Of a stretch of 64,000 bases of DNA, positions 17,317-26,096 are shown piece after piece (within the stretch, counting starts at the first letter, position 1; each line of letters begins with the position of its first letter). The notes under the pieces were generated by a model, which saw only the letters and a program-made list of their open reading frames with translations, ran no database searches and had not been told where the DNA came from. This stretch comes from Nocardia flavorosea NBRC 108225 (GTDB taxonomy: Bacteria; Actinomycetota; Actinomycetes; Mycobacteriales; Mycobacteriaceae). The DNA is taken from NCBI RefSeq assembly GCF_001613385.1, contig NZ_BDCG01000022.1, positions 186,001-250,000 on the forward strand, read 5' to 3'. The translations under genes and the position numbers were made by a program.

Positions 17317-17987
17317 CCGTGCCCTGGTCGATTCCCTCGGTGTTCAGCGAACTGGATCACGATCGCACCGCCCGGCGCGGCTACCCCGAAGCGATCTTCT
17401 GCCCGGGTAAAACCGCCGAGCAGTTGGCGGCGATCGCCGCCGAAGTACGCGAACACCCGGGCGTGGTGCTGTTCACCCGTGCCGAACCCGAGCAAGCCCG
17501 AGCCATCCGGCGGGCGCTGCCCGAGGCACGCTACGAACCGGCCGCCCGGATGCTGGCCTGGCCGCCGGACCCACCCGCCACCAGCGGAGGACGGGTCGTC
17601 GTCGCCACGGCCGGAACCACCGATCTCCCGGTGGCGCAAGAGGCGTGGATGACCGCCCGGCATCTCGGCCGGCACTGCGATCTGGTCGCCGATATCGGTG
17701 TCGCCGGCCTGCACCGGGTCCTGGGCCGGCTCGAACTGCTGCGTTCGGCCCGGGTCGTGGTCGTGGCCGCCGGTATGGACGGCGCACTACCCAGTGTGGT
17801 CGCCGGGCTGATCAGCGCGCCGGTGATCGCCGTACCCACCTCGGTGGGCTACGGGGCCGCCTTCGGTGGCGTCGCACCACTGCTGACCATGCTCAATTCC
17901 TGCGCGCCCGGGGTATCGGTGGTCAATATCGACAATGGTTACGGCGCCGGGCATATCGCCGCCCAAATCGCCTCCGCACCCGCGTGA
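17313..17987 (+). CDS. larB: LarB, nicotinate adenine dinucleotide carboxylase/hydrolase
   Basis: A 224-residue LarB, first enzyme of nickel-pincer nucleotide synthesis (carboxylates and hydrolyses nicotinic acid adenine dinucleotide). The C-terminal PurE-like domain begins at VVVATAGTTDLPVAQEAW and contains DIGVAGLHR, VVVAAGMDGALPSVVAGL, PTSVGYGAAFGG and VSVVNIDNGYGAGH. It overlaps larE by ATGA and stops 14 bp short of the convergent larC stop. Confidence 0.93.
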   Translation: MTVPWSIPSVFSELDHDRTARRGYPEAIFCPGKTAEQLAAIAAEVREHPGVVLFTRAEPEQARAIRRALPEARYEPAARMLAWPPDPPATSGGRVVVATAGTTDLPVAQEAWMTARHLGRHCDLVADIGVAGLHRVLGRLELLRSARVVVVAAGMDGALPSVVAGLISAPVIAVPTSVGYGAAFGGVAPLLTMLNSCAPGVSVVNIDNGYGAGHIAAQIASAPA

Positions 17988-18001
17988 TCCGAGCCGTGAC
18001 G

Positions 18002-19234
18002 CTACGGCACGGATTCGTCCGGTAGCCGCTGCCCGGTCGCCAGTCCCTTCGACACCGCGGCCGCCACCGCCTCGTCCAGAACGACACGCACCGGCCGCCC
18101 GGTCGCCCGCGCCAGCTCCGCGACATCGTCGAATTCGGGCGTGGCCTGGATGATGCGGTCCAGGTCTAGCGCCACCTTGATCCGCACCCGGCCCCCCGTG
18201 ATCTCGACCGGCCGCCAGGCCCGCGCGAGCGCGGTTTTCCCGACCACGAGCCGACGCAGGCCGATCGTGCTGGTCTCGGTCAGCAATACCGCCGACACCT
18301 GCTCCACGTGCTGGACGGCGACCAGGGCGTGAACTGTGTGGGCCGGCCGGCCCTTCTTCATGAGAATGGGCGTCAGCCAGGCGTCATCGGCTCCGGAGGA
18401 CAGGAGCCGCTGCAGGACGGCCGGCCAGACCCGTGGATCGAGATCGTCGACATTGGCCTCCAAGACGACGTTCTCGGCGGCGGCTCCGGTCCCGTCGCTA
18501 CCGATGGCTCCGGTGGCCTCGCTCGCACCGACCAGGACCCTGACGACGTTCGGGCGGTCGGGGAAATCTTTTGTCCCCGCGCCGATTCCGACCCGCTCCA
18601 GCCGCATCGACGGCAGGGCCGCGGACTCATCCGCCAAGGCGGTCACCCAGGCCACCCCGGTCGGTGTGGCCAACTCCCCGTCGCCGCCGGCGCGAACCCG
18701 TCGGCCGCTGGACATCGCCAGCACCGCGGGTACGGGCACAGGTATTGTGCCGTGCGCTGCCACCACGCTGCCCGAACCCAGCGAAAGCGGCCCCGCGGTC
18801 ACCCGCTCGATACCGAGATAGTGCAGCGCCGCACAGGCACCGACGATATCGGCGATCGAATCGAGGGCGCCGACTTCGTGGAAATGCACCCGGTCGACCG
18901 GTACGCCGTGGATACCGGCCTCCGCCTCCGCGAGACGGCCGAACACTCGCAACGTGTCCGTGCGCACTGCCTCCGGTAAGGCTGCCGTCGTGAGCAGAGC
19001 CCGGATATCGGACCAATGCCGATGCGGTGGATCGTCCACGCGAACGACCGGATCCACTTTGCACGCGCGCATACCGCAGCGAACGACCTCAGAACATTCG
19101 ATTCGCACCGATCCCGGCACGACCGCATCGATTGCCGCCTGGACCACCTGTGGTGGTACCCCCGCATCGACCAGTGCGCCCAGCAACATATCCCCGGCCA
19201 CACCGGCGGAGACATCGAGCCATGCCGGCTTCAT
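18002..19234 (-). CDS. larC: LarC, nickel insertase for the pincer cofactor, single continuous frame
   Basis: A 410-residue LarC, the CTP-dependent cyclometallase that inserts nickel into the pincer nucleotide. Landmarks are DVSAGVAGDMLLGAL at the N-terminus, VHFHEVGALDSIADIVG, the glycine-rich LSLGSGSV, ATPTGVAW, VLEANVDDLDP and the C-terminal ILMKKGRPAHTV. In Lactiplantibacillus LarC is made by a programmed frameshift joining larC1 and larC2; here both parts are one frame. The ATG overlaps the gntK stop (ATGA), coupling gluconokinase and cofactor assembly. Confidence 0.93.
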   Translation of the reverse strand: MKPAWLDVSAGVAGDMLLGALVDAGVPPQVVQAAIDAVVPGSVRIECSEVVRCGMRACKVDPVVRVDDPPHRHWSDIRALLTTAALPEAVRTDTLRVFGRLAEAEAGIHGVPVDRVHFHEVGALDSIADIVGACAALHYLGIERVTAGPLSLGSGSVVAAHGTIPVPVPAVLAMSSGRRVRAGGDGELATPTGVAWVTALADESAALPSMRLERVGIGAGTKDFPDRPNVVRVLVGASEATGAIGSDGTGAAAENVVLEANVDDLDPRVWPAVLQRLLSSGADDAWLTPILMKKGRPAHTVHALVAVQHVEQVSAVLLTETSTIGLRRLVVGKTALARAWRPVEITGGRVRIKVALDLDRIIQATPEFDDVAELARATGRPVRVVLDEAVAAAVSKGLATGQRLPDESVP

Positions 19235-19737
19235 CGTGCACCCCCGAGATACGAGGTGAAGGCTTGTGCGGCGATATCGACGATCCGCTGCGGAGCCTCG
19301 GCCACCTCCAGCATCATTCCCTCCTCGTCCGCGGACAGCGGTTCCAGGTCGGCGAATTGCGAGTCCAGCAGCGACACCGGCATGAAATGGCCGGCGCGCG
19401 CCGATATCCGCCCGGCGATGACATCACGGCCCCCGTGCAGATGCAGGAACCAGATTCCGGCCGCGGCCCGCAGGACATCGCGATATCGCCGTTTCAGCGC
19501 CGAGCACGACACCACACCGCCGCCGGGATCGTGTGCGGACGTCCACTCGGCGACGGTCCGTAACCACGGCGTTCGATCCGCGTCGGTCAGTGGAATCCCG
19601 GCATCCATTTTCGCGATATTGGCCGGCGGGTGGAAAGTATCCGCCTCACCGTATTCCACCCCGAGGCGCTCGGCCAGCATCGTCCCGACCGTGGTCTTCC
19701 CGGAGCCCGCTACACCCATCACGACGATCACAGTCAT
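19231..19737 (-). CDS. gntK: Gluconokinase
   Basis: A 168-residue GntK-type kinase phosphorylating D-gluconate to 6-phosphogluconate. P-loop GVAGSGKTT (residues 8-16), then DTFHPPANIAKMDAGIPL with DRTPWL, VVSCSALKRRYRD and HFMPVSLLDSQFADLEPL are all characteristic. It is the first gene of a two-gene operon with larC, which links gluconate use to the nickel-pincer enzyme. The shared gap with the glycoside hydrolase at 20057 holds a LacI-type operator at 19862. Confidence 0.94.
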   Translation of the reverse strand: MTVIVVMGVAGSGKTTVGTMLAERLGVEYGEADTFHPPANIAKMDAGIPLTDADRTPWLRTVAEWTSAHDPGGGVVSCSALKRRYRDVLRAAAGIWFLHLHGGRDVIAGRISARAGHFMPVSLLDSQFADLEPLSADEEGMMLEVAEAPQRIVDIAAQAFTSYLGGAR

Positions 19738-19861
19738 TGCCCGTCCTCACCGCGCGGAGCCCGCGTCCCAGCAGGAGTGACGCAGTAGGTCCCGTGCGGG
19801 CCGAGAATCGCATATCCGGGGCGGCCCGCTCCAGCTCGCGGTGCCGGTGGTGGCAACTCAT

Positions 19862-19875
19862 GACAATCGGTTGCC
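19862..19875. promoter_or_regulatory. LacI-type operator between gntK and the GH gene
   Basis: GACAATCGGTTGCC, one mismatch to the consensus. The 319-bp divergent gap 19738-20056 otherwise shows no gene. A half-site GGCAACCG (20036-20043) sits just before the glycoside hydrolase ribosome site and may assist repression. Confidence 0.65.
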
Positions 19876-20056
19876 GCCACCGGTCGTCCCGAGTCAGGAT
19901 CGAACCTCCTCCCGCGCCCGGCGCCGGACTCGACAGGACCGTGTCCGTATCGTCGCAGCAGACCCACCACGACCTCGCATGCACAGGAGTTACCGGCGCG
20001 AATCGCACGCTGGCGGGAAGCGAACGTATGAGCCGGGCAACCGCATAAGGAAACCG

Positions 20057-22630
20057 ATGCCCGCTTCCGCAGCCGCCGTATCGATCGATGTTCCCACCGG
20101 ACTCGGAGCTCCGGTGCCCTGGGCACTGGCGACGCTGACCGGAGATTTGAACCGCAGGGGCGTCCGTACCGATATCGGGAATTCCACCGCCTCGATCACC
20201 GGCGCGGTCATCCGTGTTCGTGTGGACCGAGCGCTGGGGCCGGACGAGTCCTTCCTGATCGAATCCGGTCCGGCACCGGCCGAGGTAGTAGTCCGCGCAG
20301 CCGAAGCGCGCGGCGCAGCGTATGGCTTGTCCGAGCTCGCCGACCGGGTTCGGTACGGCGAGGATCCCGTCGAGGCGATCCGTTCGGCACGTTGTGCCCT
20401 GCGGTCACCCGCGGTACCCGTACGGAGTGTGCTGCGCTCGTTTTCGAGCGATGTGCTGGACCTGCCCTGGCTGCGCGACCACGATTTCTGGACCGAGTAC
20501 CTCGACGAACTGGCCACCCAGCGAATCAATCGGCTGCACCTGGCCCTGGGAATGCAATACAACTTTTCCCACGACTCCGACGTGCGCGACAACTACCTGT
20601 GCTTCGCGTACCCATTTCTCCTCGAGGTGCCGGGCTGGGAGAACGTCCGTGTCACCGGCGTTTCCGACGCGAACCGGGCGGCCAATCTCGCGGCCCTGCG
20701 GTTCGCCGGTGACGAGGCCGCGCGCCGGGGGATTCATTTCCAGCTCGGCCTGTGGAATCATGCCGTTCGCCCGGAGCTCGGGGAAAGCCCGAACCTGCGC
20801 TACCGCATCACGGGACTGGCCGACCGGGATATCGCCGAGTACAGCGCGGCGGCGTTGCGCCTGCTGTTGCGGGAATGCCCGGCGATCGCCGGGCTGACAT
20901 TGCGCGTGCACTACGAGGGCGGTGTCGCCGAAACGGAGCGCAGCACGTTCTGGCGCACTGTCCTGGGCGGTGTGCGCGATACCGGCCGGCCGCTGGAGAT
21001 CGATCTGCACGCGAAGGGCGTCGACGGGGAACTGCTCACGACTGCCGCCGGCACCGGCGGCCGGGTCGTCATCTCGGCCAAATACTGGGCTGAGCACCAG
21101 GGGCTGCCCTATCACCAGGCGGCGATACGCCCGATGGAGTTCATCCGGCGCGGTGACGGTGACGGTTTACGCGGTGTCACCCAGAACGCCCGACGGTTCA
21201 CCCGCTACGGATATGCCGATTTCCTGCGCCGGGATCGACAGTTCGACCTGCTCTTCCGGATCTGGCCGGGCTCCCAGCGGTTCCTGCTGTGGGCGGACCC
21301 GCAGATCTTCGCCGGCTACGGCCGGATGAGCTCACTCGGCGGTGCGGTGGGCGCCGAATTGTGCGAACCACTGACCTTCCGCGGCCGCAAGGACACCGGG
21401 CGTGCGGGTATGCCCCGCGATCTCTACGCCGATCCCGCGCTGTCGCTCGGCCGCGCCGATTGGCGGAAGTACTCCTACCAGTACCGCCTGTGGGGCCGGT
21501 TGCTGTTCGATCCGGACGCCGACCGCGAGTCCTGGCTCCGCTACCTGGGGGATAGGTTCGGTACCGCGGCTGAACTCGTCGAGCGCGCGCTGGGCGCGGC
21601 GGGAAAGGTGCTGCCGCTGGTGACGATCGCCGTCCCGGCCAGCGCATCCAACAACTTCTTCTGGCCTGAGGTGTTCACCGACCATCCCATCGCCGGACAG
21701 GAGCGCCGGTCGATCTACGCGTGGGATCTACTTCCCCCACGCACCTGGGGCACGATCAGCCCGCTCGATCCCGCGCTGTTCGAGAGCGCAGACGATTACG
21801 CGCGGGGCCTGATCGACGGTCGGCCGAGCGGCCGGCATACGCCGGTCCAGGTGGCGTCCTGGCTGGAACATTTCGCCGACGTTGCGGAAGCCGCGATCGG
21901 CGAGGCCCGGGAAAGTACCCCCGATCGCCACGGGGCGGAGTTCCGGCGTATCGAAGTGGACGTACGGGCACAGGCGTTACTCGGCAGGTTCTTCGCCGGC
22001 AAGATACGGGCCGGTGTGGGATACGCGCTGTTCCGGCTCACCGGCGACACCCGGCATCTGCGGGAAGGTATCGACCGGTACCACGACGGCCGCGCCGCGC
22101 TGACCGAGCTCATCGCGCTGACCCGCGAGGTATACGTCACGGATCTGGCATTCGGCAGGCGGCCGGGAGAACACGGCCATTGGACCGACCGCCTGCCCGC
22201 AATCGACGCGGATATCGCCGACCTCCTCGACGAACTCGCGGCGGCGGAAGCAGCGAACCGGCCGATCCTCGCCCTGGTACCGCCGGACCAGCGCTCGGCA
22301 CCGGTCACGCAGATCCGCTGCACTCCGCCGGACAATTTCGTACCCGGTGAGCGGCTGACCCTGCGGGCGCACGCACCCGCGGGCGTGGAGGTGACCGTGC
22401 ACGCTCGGCACCTCGATCAATCCGAGCACTACCTGGAAATGCCCATGACACGCGAGGACGAGGCCGGATTCACGGCCACGCTCCCCGCGGAGTACACCGA
22501 CAGTCCCTATGCCATCCAGTTCTTCCTCCTCGCACGGGACCGGACCGCCCGAACGGCCTGGATCGTGCCCGGCCTCGACGAATCCCTGGCGAATCAACCT
22601 TATTTCGTCATCCCGGCCGAAACCGCGTAG
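20057..22630 (+). CDS. Large glycoside-hydrolase-like protein (GH20/67/84/115-type architecture)
   Basis: An 857-residue cytoplasmic protein with no signal peptide. Residues about 1-110 look like the alpha/beta N-terminal domain found before the barrel in GH20/67/84/115 enzymes (ARGAAYGLSELADRV). About 120-480 resemble a (beta/alpha)8 barrel (RSFSSDVLDLPWL, QRINRLHLALGMQYNF, LTLRVHYEGG, VVISAKYWAEHQGL). Helical and beta-sandwich regions follow to the C-terminus. I cannot name the catalytic residues or place it in a defined GH family; alpha-glucuronidase-like activity is a guess from the neighbouring uronate genes and beta-glucuronidase. ATG 20057 follows AAGGAA. Confidence 0.7.
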   Translation: MPASAAAVSIDVPTGLGAPVPWALATLTGDLNRRGVRTDIGNSTASITGAVIRVRVDRALGPDESFLIESGPAPAEVVVRAAEARGAAYGLSELADRVRYGEDPVEAIRSARCALRSPAVPVRSVLRSFSSDVLDLPWLRDHDFWTEYLDELATQRINRLHLALGMQYNFSHDSDVRDNYLCFAYPFLLEVPGWENVRVTGVSDANRAANLAALRFAGDEAARRGIHFQLGLWNHAVRPELGESPNLRYRITGLADRDIAEYSAAALRLLLRECPAIAGLTLRVHYEGGVAETERSTFWRTVLGGVRDTGRPLEIDLHAKGVDGELLTTAAGTGGRVVISAKYWAEHQGLPYHQAAIRPMEFIRRGDGDGLRGVTQNARRFTRYGYADFLRRDRQFDLLFRIWPGSQRFLLWADPQIFAGYGRMSSLGGAVGAELCEPLTFRGRKDTGRAGMPRDLYADPALSLGRADWRKYSYQYRLWGRLLFDPDADRESWLRYLGDRFGTAAELVERALGAAGKVLPLVTIAVPASASNNFFWPEVFTDHPIAGQERRSIYAWDLLPPRTWGTISPLDPALFESADDYARGLIDGRPSGRHTPVQVASWLEHFADVAEAAIGEARESTPDRHGAEFRRIEVDVRAQALLGRFFAGKIRAGVGYALFRLTGDTRHLREGIDRYHDGRAALTELIALTREVYVTDLAFGRRPGEHGHWTDRLPAIDADIADLLDELAAAEAANRPILALVPPDQRSAPVTQIRCTPPDNFVPGERLTLRAHAPAGVEVTVHARHLDQSEHYLEMPMTREDEAGFTATLPAEYTDSPYAIQFFLLARDRTARTAWIVPGLDESLANQPYFVIPAETA

Positions 22631-22658
22631 CGGGGTGGGCGCCTGGGCAGGCAACTGA

Positions 22659-22674
22659 CCGCAACCGATTGCGG
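22659..22674. promoter_or_regulatory. LacI-type operator upstream of the FAD oxidase-uidA unit
   Basis: CCGCAACCGATTGCGG, with arms CCGCAA/TTGCGG perfectly inverted; it differs from the consensus at the outer G/C. It lies in the 122-bp gap before the 22753 gene. Confidence 0.65.
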
Positions 22675-22752
22675 CCGCCCGCACCGGGCTGTTTCGTTGG
22701 GAAGAACCACTTCGAATCGGCGGCAGGGCTCCGCCAGTGAAGGAAACGCGTT

Positions 22753-24111
22753 GTGAACATCGACGACCTCCGTACCCGGCTGCCCGCGGGCGCGGTCGTG
22801 AACGATCCGGATATCCTCGCCGGCTACCGGCAGGACCGGGCGCTCGATCCCGCCGCCGGAACCGCCCTCGCCCTTGTTCGGCCGACCGACACGGCGCACG
22901 TGGCCACGGCCCTGCGATGGGCCGGCGAGCACCGCGTTCCCGTGGTGCCGCGCGGCGCCGGGACCGGGCTCTCCGGTGGCGCCACCGCGCAGAACGGCGC
23001 GCTGCTACTGAGCACCGAACGTATGCGTGCGATCACGATCGACACCGTGACCCGCACGGCCGTGGTGCAGCCCGGCCTGCTCAACGCCGAAGTGAAACGG
23101 GCCGCCGCCGACCGGGGCCTGTGGTATCCACCGGACCCGTCGTCCTTCGAGATCTGCTCCATCGGTGGCAATGCCGCCACCAACGCCGGTGGGCTGTGCT
23201 GCGTGAAATACGGTGTGACCACCGACTACGTACTGGGCATGGAAGTGGTCTTGGCCGATGGCACCGTGGTACGGCTGGGCGGTCCGCGACTCAAGGACTC
23301 CGCCGGTCTCTCGCTGACCAAACTGTTCGTCGGCAGCGAAGGGACGCTCGGGGTCATCACCGAGCTCACGCTGCGTCTGCTGCCCCCGCAACCCCCGCAG
23401 TCCACGGTCGTGGCCACCTTCCGGACCCTGCCCGCCGCCACCGCCGCCATTCTCGCCATCACCGGCGCCCTACGGCCCTCCATGCTGGAGTTCATGGACG
23501 CAGTCGCGATCAACGCCGTCGAGGACGAGCTGCGGATGGGACTGGACCGTGACGCGGCCGGTCTCCTGATCGCCCGCTCCGACGCGCCTGGCGATCACGC
23601 CGGGCGCGAGGCCGACCGGATGCTCACCGCCTGCGAAAACGCGGGAGCCACCGAGGCCTTCCGCACCGATGATCCGGACGAGGGCGAAGCATTCTGCGCG
23701 GCCCGTCGATTCGCCATCCCCGCGGTGGAACGAAAAGGTCCGCTGCTGCTCGAGGACGTGGGTGTGCCACTACCGCGGCTGGGCGAGCTGATCACCGGAA
23801 TCGCCGAGATCGCCGAACGCCGCAAGGTTGTCGTCTCGGTCATCGCCCATGCCGGCGACGGCAACACCCATCCGCTCATCGTGCACGATCCGGACGATGC
23901 CGACGAAACGGCGCGCGCTCACGAGGCATTCGGCGAGATCATGGACCTGGCCGTCGCCTTGGGCGGCACCATCACCGGCGAACACGGAGTGGGACGGCTG
24001 AAGAAGGCCTGGCTGCCCGGCCAGGTCGGCCCCGAAGTCATGGACGTGACCCGGCGTATCAAGGCGGCTCTCGATCCGCACGGCATCCTCAACCCAGGTG
24101 TGGTGCTGTAG
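22753..24111 (+). CDS. FAD-linked D-2-hydroxyacid oxidase/dehydrogenase (GlcD/D-LDH family)
   Basis: A 452-residue FAD enzyme with an N-terminal PCMH-type FAD-binding domain (VPVVPRGAGTGLSGGA, IGGNAATNAGGLCCVKYG, FVGSEGTLGVITE) and a C-terminal cap domain ending with AHAGDGNTHPLI, GEHGVGRLKK and ALDPHGILNPG. The family oxidises D-lactate, glycolate or longer 2-hydroxyacids to 2-ketoacids. In this island the substrate could be an aldonate or another product of the LarA-type enzyme. ATG 22753 is used; the gene probably shares a transcript with uidA, which starts 54 bp downstream. Confidence 0.88.
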   Translation: MNIDDLRTRLPAGAVVNDPDILAGYRQDRALDPAAGTALALVRPTDTAHVATALRWAGEHRVPVVPRGAGTGLSGGATAQNGALLLSTERMRAITIDTVTRTAVVQPGLLNAEVKRAAADRGLWYPPDPSSFEICSIGGNAATNAGGLCCVKYGVTTDYVLGMEVVLADGTVVRLGGPRLKDSAGLSLTKLFVGSEGTLGVITELTLRLLPPQPPQSTVVATFRTLPAATAAILAITGALRPSMLEFMDAVAINAVEDELRMGLDRDAAGLLIARSDAPGDHAGREADRMLTACENAGATEAFRTDDPDEGEAFCAARRFAIPAVERKGPLLLEDVGVPLPRLGELITGIAEIAERRKVVVSVIAHAGDGNTHPLIVHDPDDADETARAHEAFGEIMDLAVALGGTITGEHGVGRLKKAWLPGQVGPEVMDVTRRIKAALDPHGILNPGVVL

Positions 24112-24165
24112 CCCGTTCCAGCGCACCGATACCGCGACGACCCGACACCCCCGAGGAGAATTCCC

Positions 24166-25968
24166 ATGCTCAAACCCACGGCCACAGCTACTCGTGAGCT
24201 GGTATCACTGGACGGGCTCTGGCGTTTCGCCGTCGGTACAGCGGCCGGTGACCAGCCCTGGCTGGGTCCATTCGACGGCACGCTGGAAGCCGCTGTCCCG
24301 GCAAGCTACAACGACCTGTTCGTCGATCCCGCCATCCGTGACCACGTCGGCTGGGTGTGGTACCAGCGCACCGTCCGCGTGCCGCGCGGCTGGGCCGGCG
24401 AGCGGATCCTCGTCCGGGTCGATGCTGCGACTCATGCCGGGAAGGTCTACGCCGATGACCGGCTGGTCGCCGAGCATTCGGGCGGGTACACCCCCTTCGA
24501 GGCCGATATCACCGACGTAGTTGCCGCGGGTGACGAGTTCCGGCTCACCATCGGTGTGAGCAACGAGCTCACGAATACAACGATTCCGCCGGGCACCATC
24601 ACGGTCACGCCGGACGGGCGCCGTCAGCAGAAGTACCTGCACGACTTCTACAATTATTCCGGGCTGGCCCGCTCGGTATGGCTGTACAGTGTTCCGCCGG
24701 TCCGGGTTTCGGATATCGCCGTGGTCACCGATGTGGACGGCCGCACCGGTGTCATCGACTACACCGTCACCACGACTGCCCCCGCATCCGTCCGAGTGTC
24801 CCTGCGGGATGCCGCCGGTGACGAAGTGGCCGCCGGCCCGGGGGAGCGCGGATCACTACGTGTTCCCCAAGTCACCCTGTGGCAGCCGGGGCGGGCGTAT
24901 CTGTATGAACTCGTGGTCGAGATCCACGACGGTGACACCGTGCTCGACCAGTATCGGATGCCGGTCGGCGTACGCACCGTCGAAGTACGCGGCACCCAGT
25001 TCCTGATCAACGGACAACCCTTCTACTTCACCGGGTTCGGCAAGCACGAGGATACGGCCGTCCGCGGAAAGGGCCATGACAACGCCTACCTCGTCCACGA
25101 TTTCCAGCTGATGGACTGGATCGGCGCGAATTCGTTCCGGACCTCGCACTACCCGTACGCGGAGGAGGTGATGGATTTCGCCGACCGGCACGGAATCGTC
25201 GTCATCGACGAAACGGCGGCCGTCGGGCTCAACCTCTTCATCGAAGGCGGGATCGGCCGCGGCGACAAACGCCCCACGTTCTCGCCCGAGACGATGAACG
25301 ACGAGACGAGAAACGCGCATGCTCAGGCGTTGCGGGAACTCATCGCCCGCGACAAGAACCACCCCAGCGTGGTGATGTGGTGTGTATCCAACGAGCCGTC
25401 GTCGATCGAGGAGGGCGCCCGCGAGTATTTCGCGCCGCTCGTCGCGCTCACCAGGGAACTCGACCCCACGCGACCGGTGACCTACGCCAGCTTCATGTTC
25501 GCCACCCCCGGCAACGACCGGATCGCCGATCTCTTCGATGTTCTCGGTCTCAACCGTTACCACGGCTGGTACATGGCCAACGGCGACCTCGCCACCGCCG
25601 AAGCCGATCTCGAGGCCGAACTCACCGCCTGGGCGGCCGCGCACGGCAAACCGATCATCATGAGCGAGTACGGCGCCGACACCATGCCGGGTCTGCATTC
25701 GGTCTGGGACATTCCCTGGACGGAGGAATACCAGACCGCCTTCCTGGAAATGCATCATCGCGTCTTCGACCGCATCGAAGCGATGGTCGGTGAGCACGTC
25801 TGGAACTTCGCGGATTTCCGCACCTCGAACGGTATCCACCGCGTCGACGGCAACAAAAAGGGCGTGTTCACCCGCGATCGCCTGCCGAAGGCCGCCGCGC
25901 ATATGCTGCGCCGCCGCTGGCGGCAGATCGGAAGCACCAAGCCACAGGCGCCGCGATCGCGTGCTTGA
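24166..25968 (+). CDS. uidA: Beta-glucuronidase, GH2 family
   Basis: A 600-residue cytoplasmic GH2 beta-glucuronidase releasing glucuronate from conjugates. In order: jelly-roll sugar-binding domain (about 1-170; LDGLWRFAV, HVGWVWYQRTV, HSGGYTPFEADIT), immunoglobulin-like domain (about 175-275) and a TIM barrel. The acid/base is Glu410 (VSNEPSS) and the nucleophile Glu501 (MSEYGADT). Asn563 and Lys565 (NKKGVFTRDR) form the N-x-K motif that reads the glucuronate carboxylate, which separates it from beta-galactosidases. ATG follows GAGGAGA. It feeds UxaC directly; a strong hairpin terminator follows. Confidence 0.95.
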   Translation: MLKPTATATRELVSLDGLWRFAVGTAAGDQPWLGPFDGTLEAAVPASYNDLFVDPAIRDHVGWVWYQRTVRVPRGWAGERILVRVDAATHAGKVYADDRLVAEHSGGYTPFEADITDVVAAGDEFRLTIGVSNELTNTTIPPGTITVTPDGRRQQKYLHDFYNYSGLARSVWLYSVPPVRVSDIAVVTDVDGRTGVIDYTVTTTAPASVRVSLRDAAGDEVAAGPGERGSLRVPQVTLWQPGRAYLYELVVEIHDGDTVLDQYRMPVGVRTVEVRGTQFLINGQPFYFTGFGKHEDTAVRGKGHDNAYLVHDFQLMDWIGANSFRTSHYPYAEEVMDFADRHGIVVIDETAAVGLNLFIEGGIGRGDKRPTFSPETMNDETRNAHAQALRELIARDKNHPSVVMWCVSNEPSSIEEGAREYFAPLVALTRELDPTRPVTYASFMFATPGNDRIADLFDVLGLNRYHGWYMANGDLATAEADLEAELTAWAAAHGKPIIMSEYGADTMPGLHSVWDIPWTEEYQTAFLEMHHRVFDRIEAMVGEHVWNFADFRTSNGIHRVDGNKKGVFTRDRLPKAAAHMLRRRWRQIGSTKPQAPRSRA

Positions 25969-25981
25969 TCCGAGGCGTGCG

Positions 25982-26017
25982 TTCGGCGGTGGCCTGCCCG
26001 GCCGGGCCACCGCCGAA
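25982..26017. terminator. Hairpin terminator after uidA
   Basis: TTCGGCGGTGGCC (25982-25994) pairs perfectly over 13 bp with GGCCACCGCCGAA (26005-26017), with a 10-base loop. It lies between convergent genes. Confidence 0.75.
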
Positions 26018-26096
26018 GCCCCGGCTGTCGACTACGCCGAAGGGCTTCCGCCGGAGCAGTACCGCCGGACGCTTGTGGCCGATCGGCCGGGCAGGA

